NCBI GenBank assembly: GCA_002505945.1
Contig: DAWM01000035.1
Location: 9,278 to 16,740 of the forward strand
DNA length: 7,463 nt
Direction: 5' to 3'
DNA from: Candidatus Woesearchaeota archaeon UBA119
GTDB lineage: Archaea; Nanobdellota; Nanobdellia; Woesearchaeales; UBA119
Both the position numbers and the translations under genes were made by a program. Below, in pieces: positions 6,513 to 7,463 of this stretch; position 1 is the stretch's first letter, and each line of letters opens with the position of its first letter. Below the pieces are notes generated by a model. It had not been told where the DNA came from and searched no databases. It was given only the letters and a program-made list of their open reading frames with translations.

Positions 6513-7463
6513 TTAATAAATCTCTTCATCTGTCCTCCAATAAGGCCTTATAGCGGTTTCTGAAATCTTCTGATGTTTCCCTCTTTGATATTCCAATGAA
6601 CCTAACCATGCTATCATTGCACCGTTATCTACATTGTATTGGTTCTCAAGGAAATATGCCTGGGCTTTCCTTTCTTTACACATTATACTGGCCATCTCCT
6701 GTAGCCTTTTATTGCAGGCAACACCTCCTCCTAAGAGGAGTTCATTCTTATCGCAATGCGCCATCGCCCTCTCGCTGACCTCTAAGAGCATAGCAAACAC
6801 TGTTTCCTGCATGCTATTACAGAGTTCTGCTTTTGAATACTTCCCTGAATCGTATTTCTGCTTTAGATTTGTTAGTATGCCTCCCAAGCTAATATCCATC
6901 CCTTTGACTACATAAGGCAATTCTATGTATTTATCGGCTTCTTTAGCAAGCTGCTCTACCCTTGGCCCACCAGGAAAACCAAGCCTAAGATAGCGGGCAA
7001 AGGCATCTATGAAATTTCCTACACCCATATCAAGGGATTCACCGAATATCCTGTATCTCTTGGATTCAAAGGCGATTATCTGGGTGTTGGCTCCAGAAAC
7101 ATAAAGAAAAACAGGATCTTTCACTTCGGTCAATATCTTGCCTATCTCAAGATGAGCAATACAGTGATTCACGCCTATTATAGGAATATTGTGCTTAAGG
7201 GCTAATGCCCTTGCGATTATCGCTCCAACCCTAAGACAATGTCCTATGCCGGGGCCTTGAGAAAAGGAGATTAAATCGATATCTGAGATGGATTTGCCAG
7301 CTTGTTTGAGAGCATCCTTTATCACTTTATCAGCATTCTTTACATGAAAATCTGCTACCTTTGAAGGGATCATCCCTTTAGACTTGGTGGTATAAGCTAT
7401 TCTGGAATTGGCAAGAATTTTTTTATTAGAGCTGACTATACCTGTTCCAAAGGTATGTGCTGT
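6513..7463 (-). CDS. kae1: Kae1, KEOPS tRNA threonylcarbamoyladenosine (t6A37) synthesis protein (5' partial)
   Basis: 316 residues visible, running off the right edge. Kae1 (TsaD family) transfers the threonylcarbamoyl group to A37 of ANN-decoding tRNAs within the cytoplasmic KEOPS complex. The frame stays open past the ATG at 7373 with TAHTFGTGIV, the typical Kae1 N-terminus, so that ATG is internal; by alignment from memory with Pyrococcus Kae1 about seven residues are missing. Metal ligands are all present: H100 and H104 in GVNHCIAH, Y121 in LYVSGANT, D279 in VDNGAM, in the same spacing as H107/H111/Y127/D285 of the Pyrococcus abyssi enzyme. SGANT at 123-127, GFPGGP at 162-167 and a C-terminal RTDEEIY also fit. 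The usual GMDxSFSG reads GMDISLGG (188-195) and the N-terminal HPxEAAxHH region reads IPSKVADFH. No Bud32 kinase is fused at the C-terminus, unlike in some archaea; a separate bud32 gene is expected elsewhere. Confidence 0.95.
   Translation of the reverse strand, partial: TAHTFGTGIVSSNKKILANSRIAYTTKSKGMIPSKVADFHVKNADKVIKDALKQAGKSISDIDLISFSQGPGIGHCLRVGAIIARALALKHNIPIIGVNHCIAHLEIGKILTEVKDPVFLYVSGANTQIIAFESKRYRIFGESLDMGVGNFIDAFARYLRLGFPGGPRVEQLAKEADKYIELPYVVKGMDISLGGILTNLKQKYDSGKYSKAELCNSMQETVFAMLLEVSERAMAHCDKNELLLGGGVACNKRLQEMASIMCKERKAQAYFLENQYNVDNGAMIAWLGSLEYQRGKHQKISETAIRPYWRTDEEIY

Noticed and set aside
6513..7373. Kae1 start at ATG 7373
   Set aside because: The frame continues to the window edge with TAHTFGTGIV, the conserved Kae1 N-terminus; the true start lies just outside.
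1..7463. CRISPR array, insertion sequence or rRNA gene
   Set aside because: No regularly spaced repeats, transposase motifs, long terminal inverted repeats or rRNA-like sequence were seen on either strand.

Overview
The window looks like a chromosomal segment of an archaeon, read from one contig with a gene cut off at each end. The archaeal call rests on four protein families: a YchF-type GTPase with the archaeal HVIDAAGSTNEKGE and NKAD motifs, a stand-alone Kae1 (GVNHCIAH, LYVSGANT), a two-domain membrane platform protein of the archaeal TadC/FlaJ kind, and its long secretion ATPase partner. Promoter-like and terminator-like sites also look archaeal (TATA-like boxes, T-runs). An uncultivated lineage such as a DPANN archaeon is possible, but no 16S or other decisive marker is present, so the lineage stays open.

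Layout, left to right. 2-898 (+) is the C-terminal three quarters of the YchF-family GTPase, open at the left edge. 899-1069 is a gap holding a weak hairpin with T-rich tract and an 18-bp perfect palindrome centred on a TATA-like box. 1070-1801 (+) encodes a 243-residue, very AT-rich protein with an HEAVH zinc-protease motif and a downstream DEG motif; its composition differs sharply from its neighbours. 1802-1887 is a short convergent gap. 6365-1888 (-) is a tight two-gene operon: a 764-residue type II/IV secretion ATPase followed, with an ATGA stop/start overlap, by a 728-residue polytopic platform protein with two F-type domains. 6366-6512 is a gap with a good Shine-Dalgarno site and a possible promoter for that operon. 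6513-7463 (-) is Kae1, missing only about seven N-terminal residues at the right edge.

How the genes work together: the ATPase and the platform protein are the motor and the inner-membrane base of one type IV pilus-like or Tad-like machine. Pilins, prepilin peptidase and other parts are not in the window. Kae1 is a tRNA-modification enzyme (t6A) of the KEOPS complex and the YchF-family GTPase is probably translation-linked; both are housekeeping genes with no evident functional tie to the secretion pair. The AT-rich protease-like gene appears to be an accessory gene placed between core genes.

I do not see a clearly new multi-gene system here. The items most worth a second look are the AT-rich gluzincin-like gene with its palindromic promoter, a related 23-bp element present on both sides of the secretion operon, and the four-cysteine N-terminus of the secretion ATPase.
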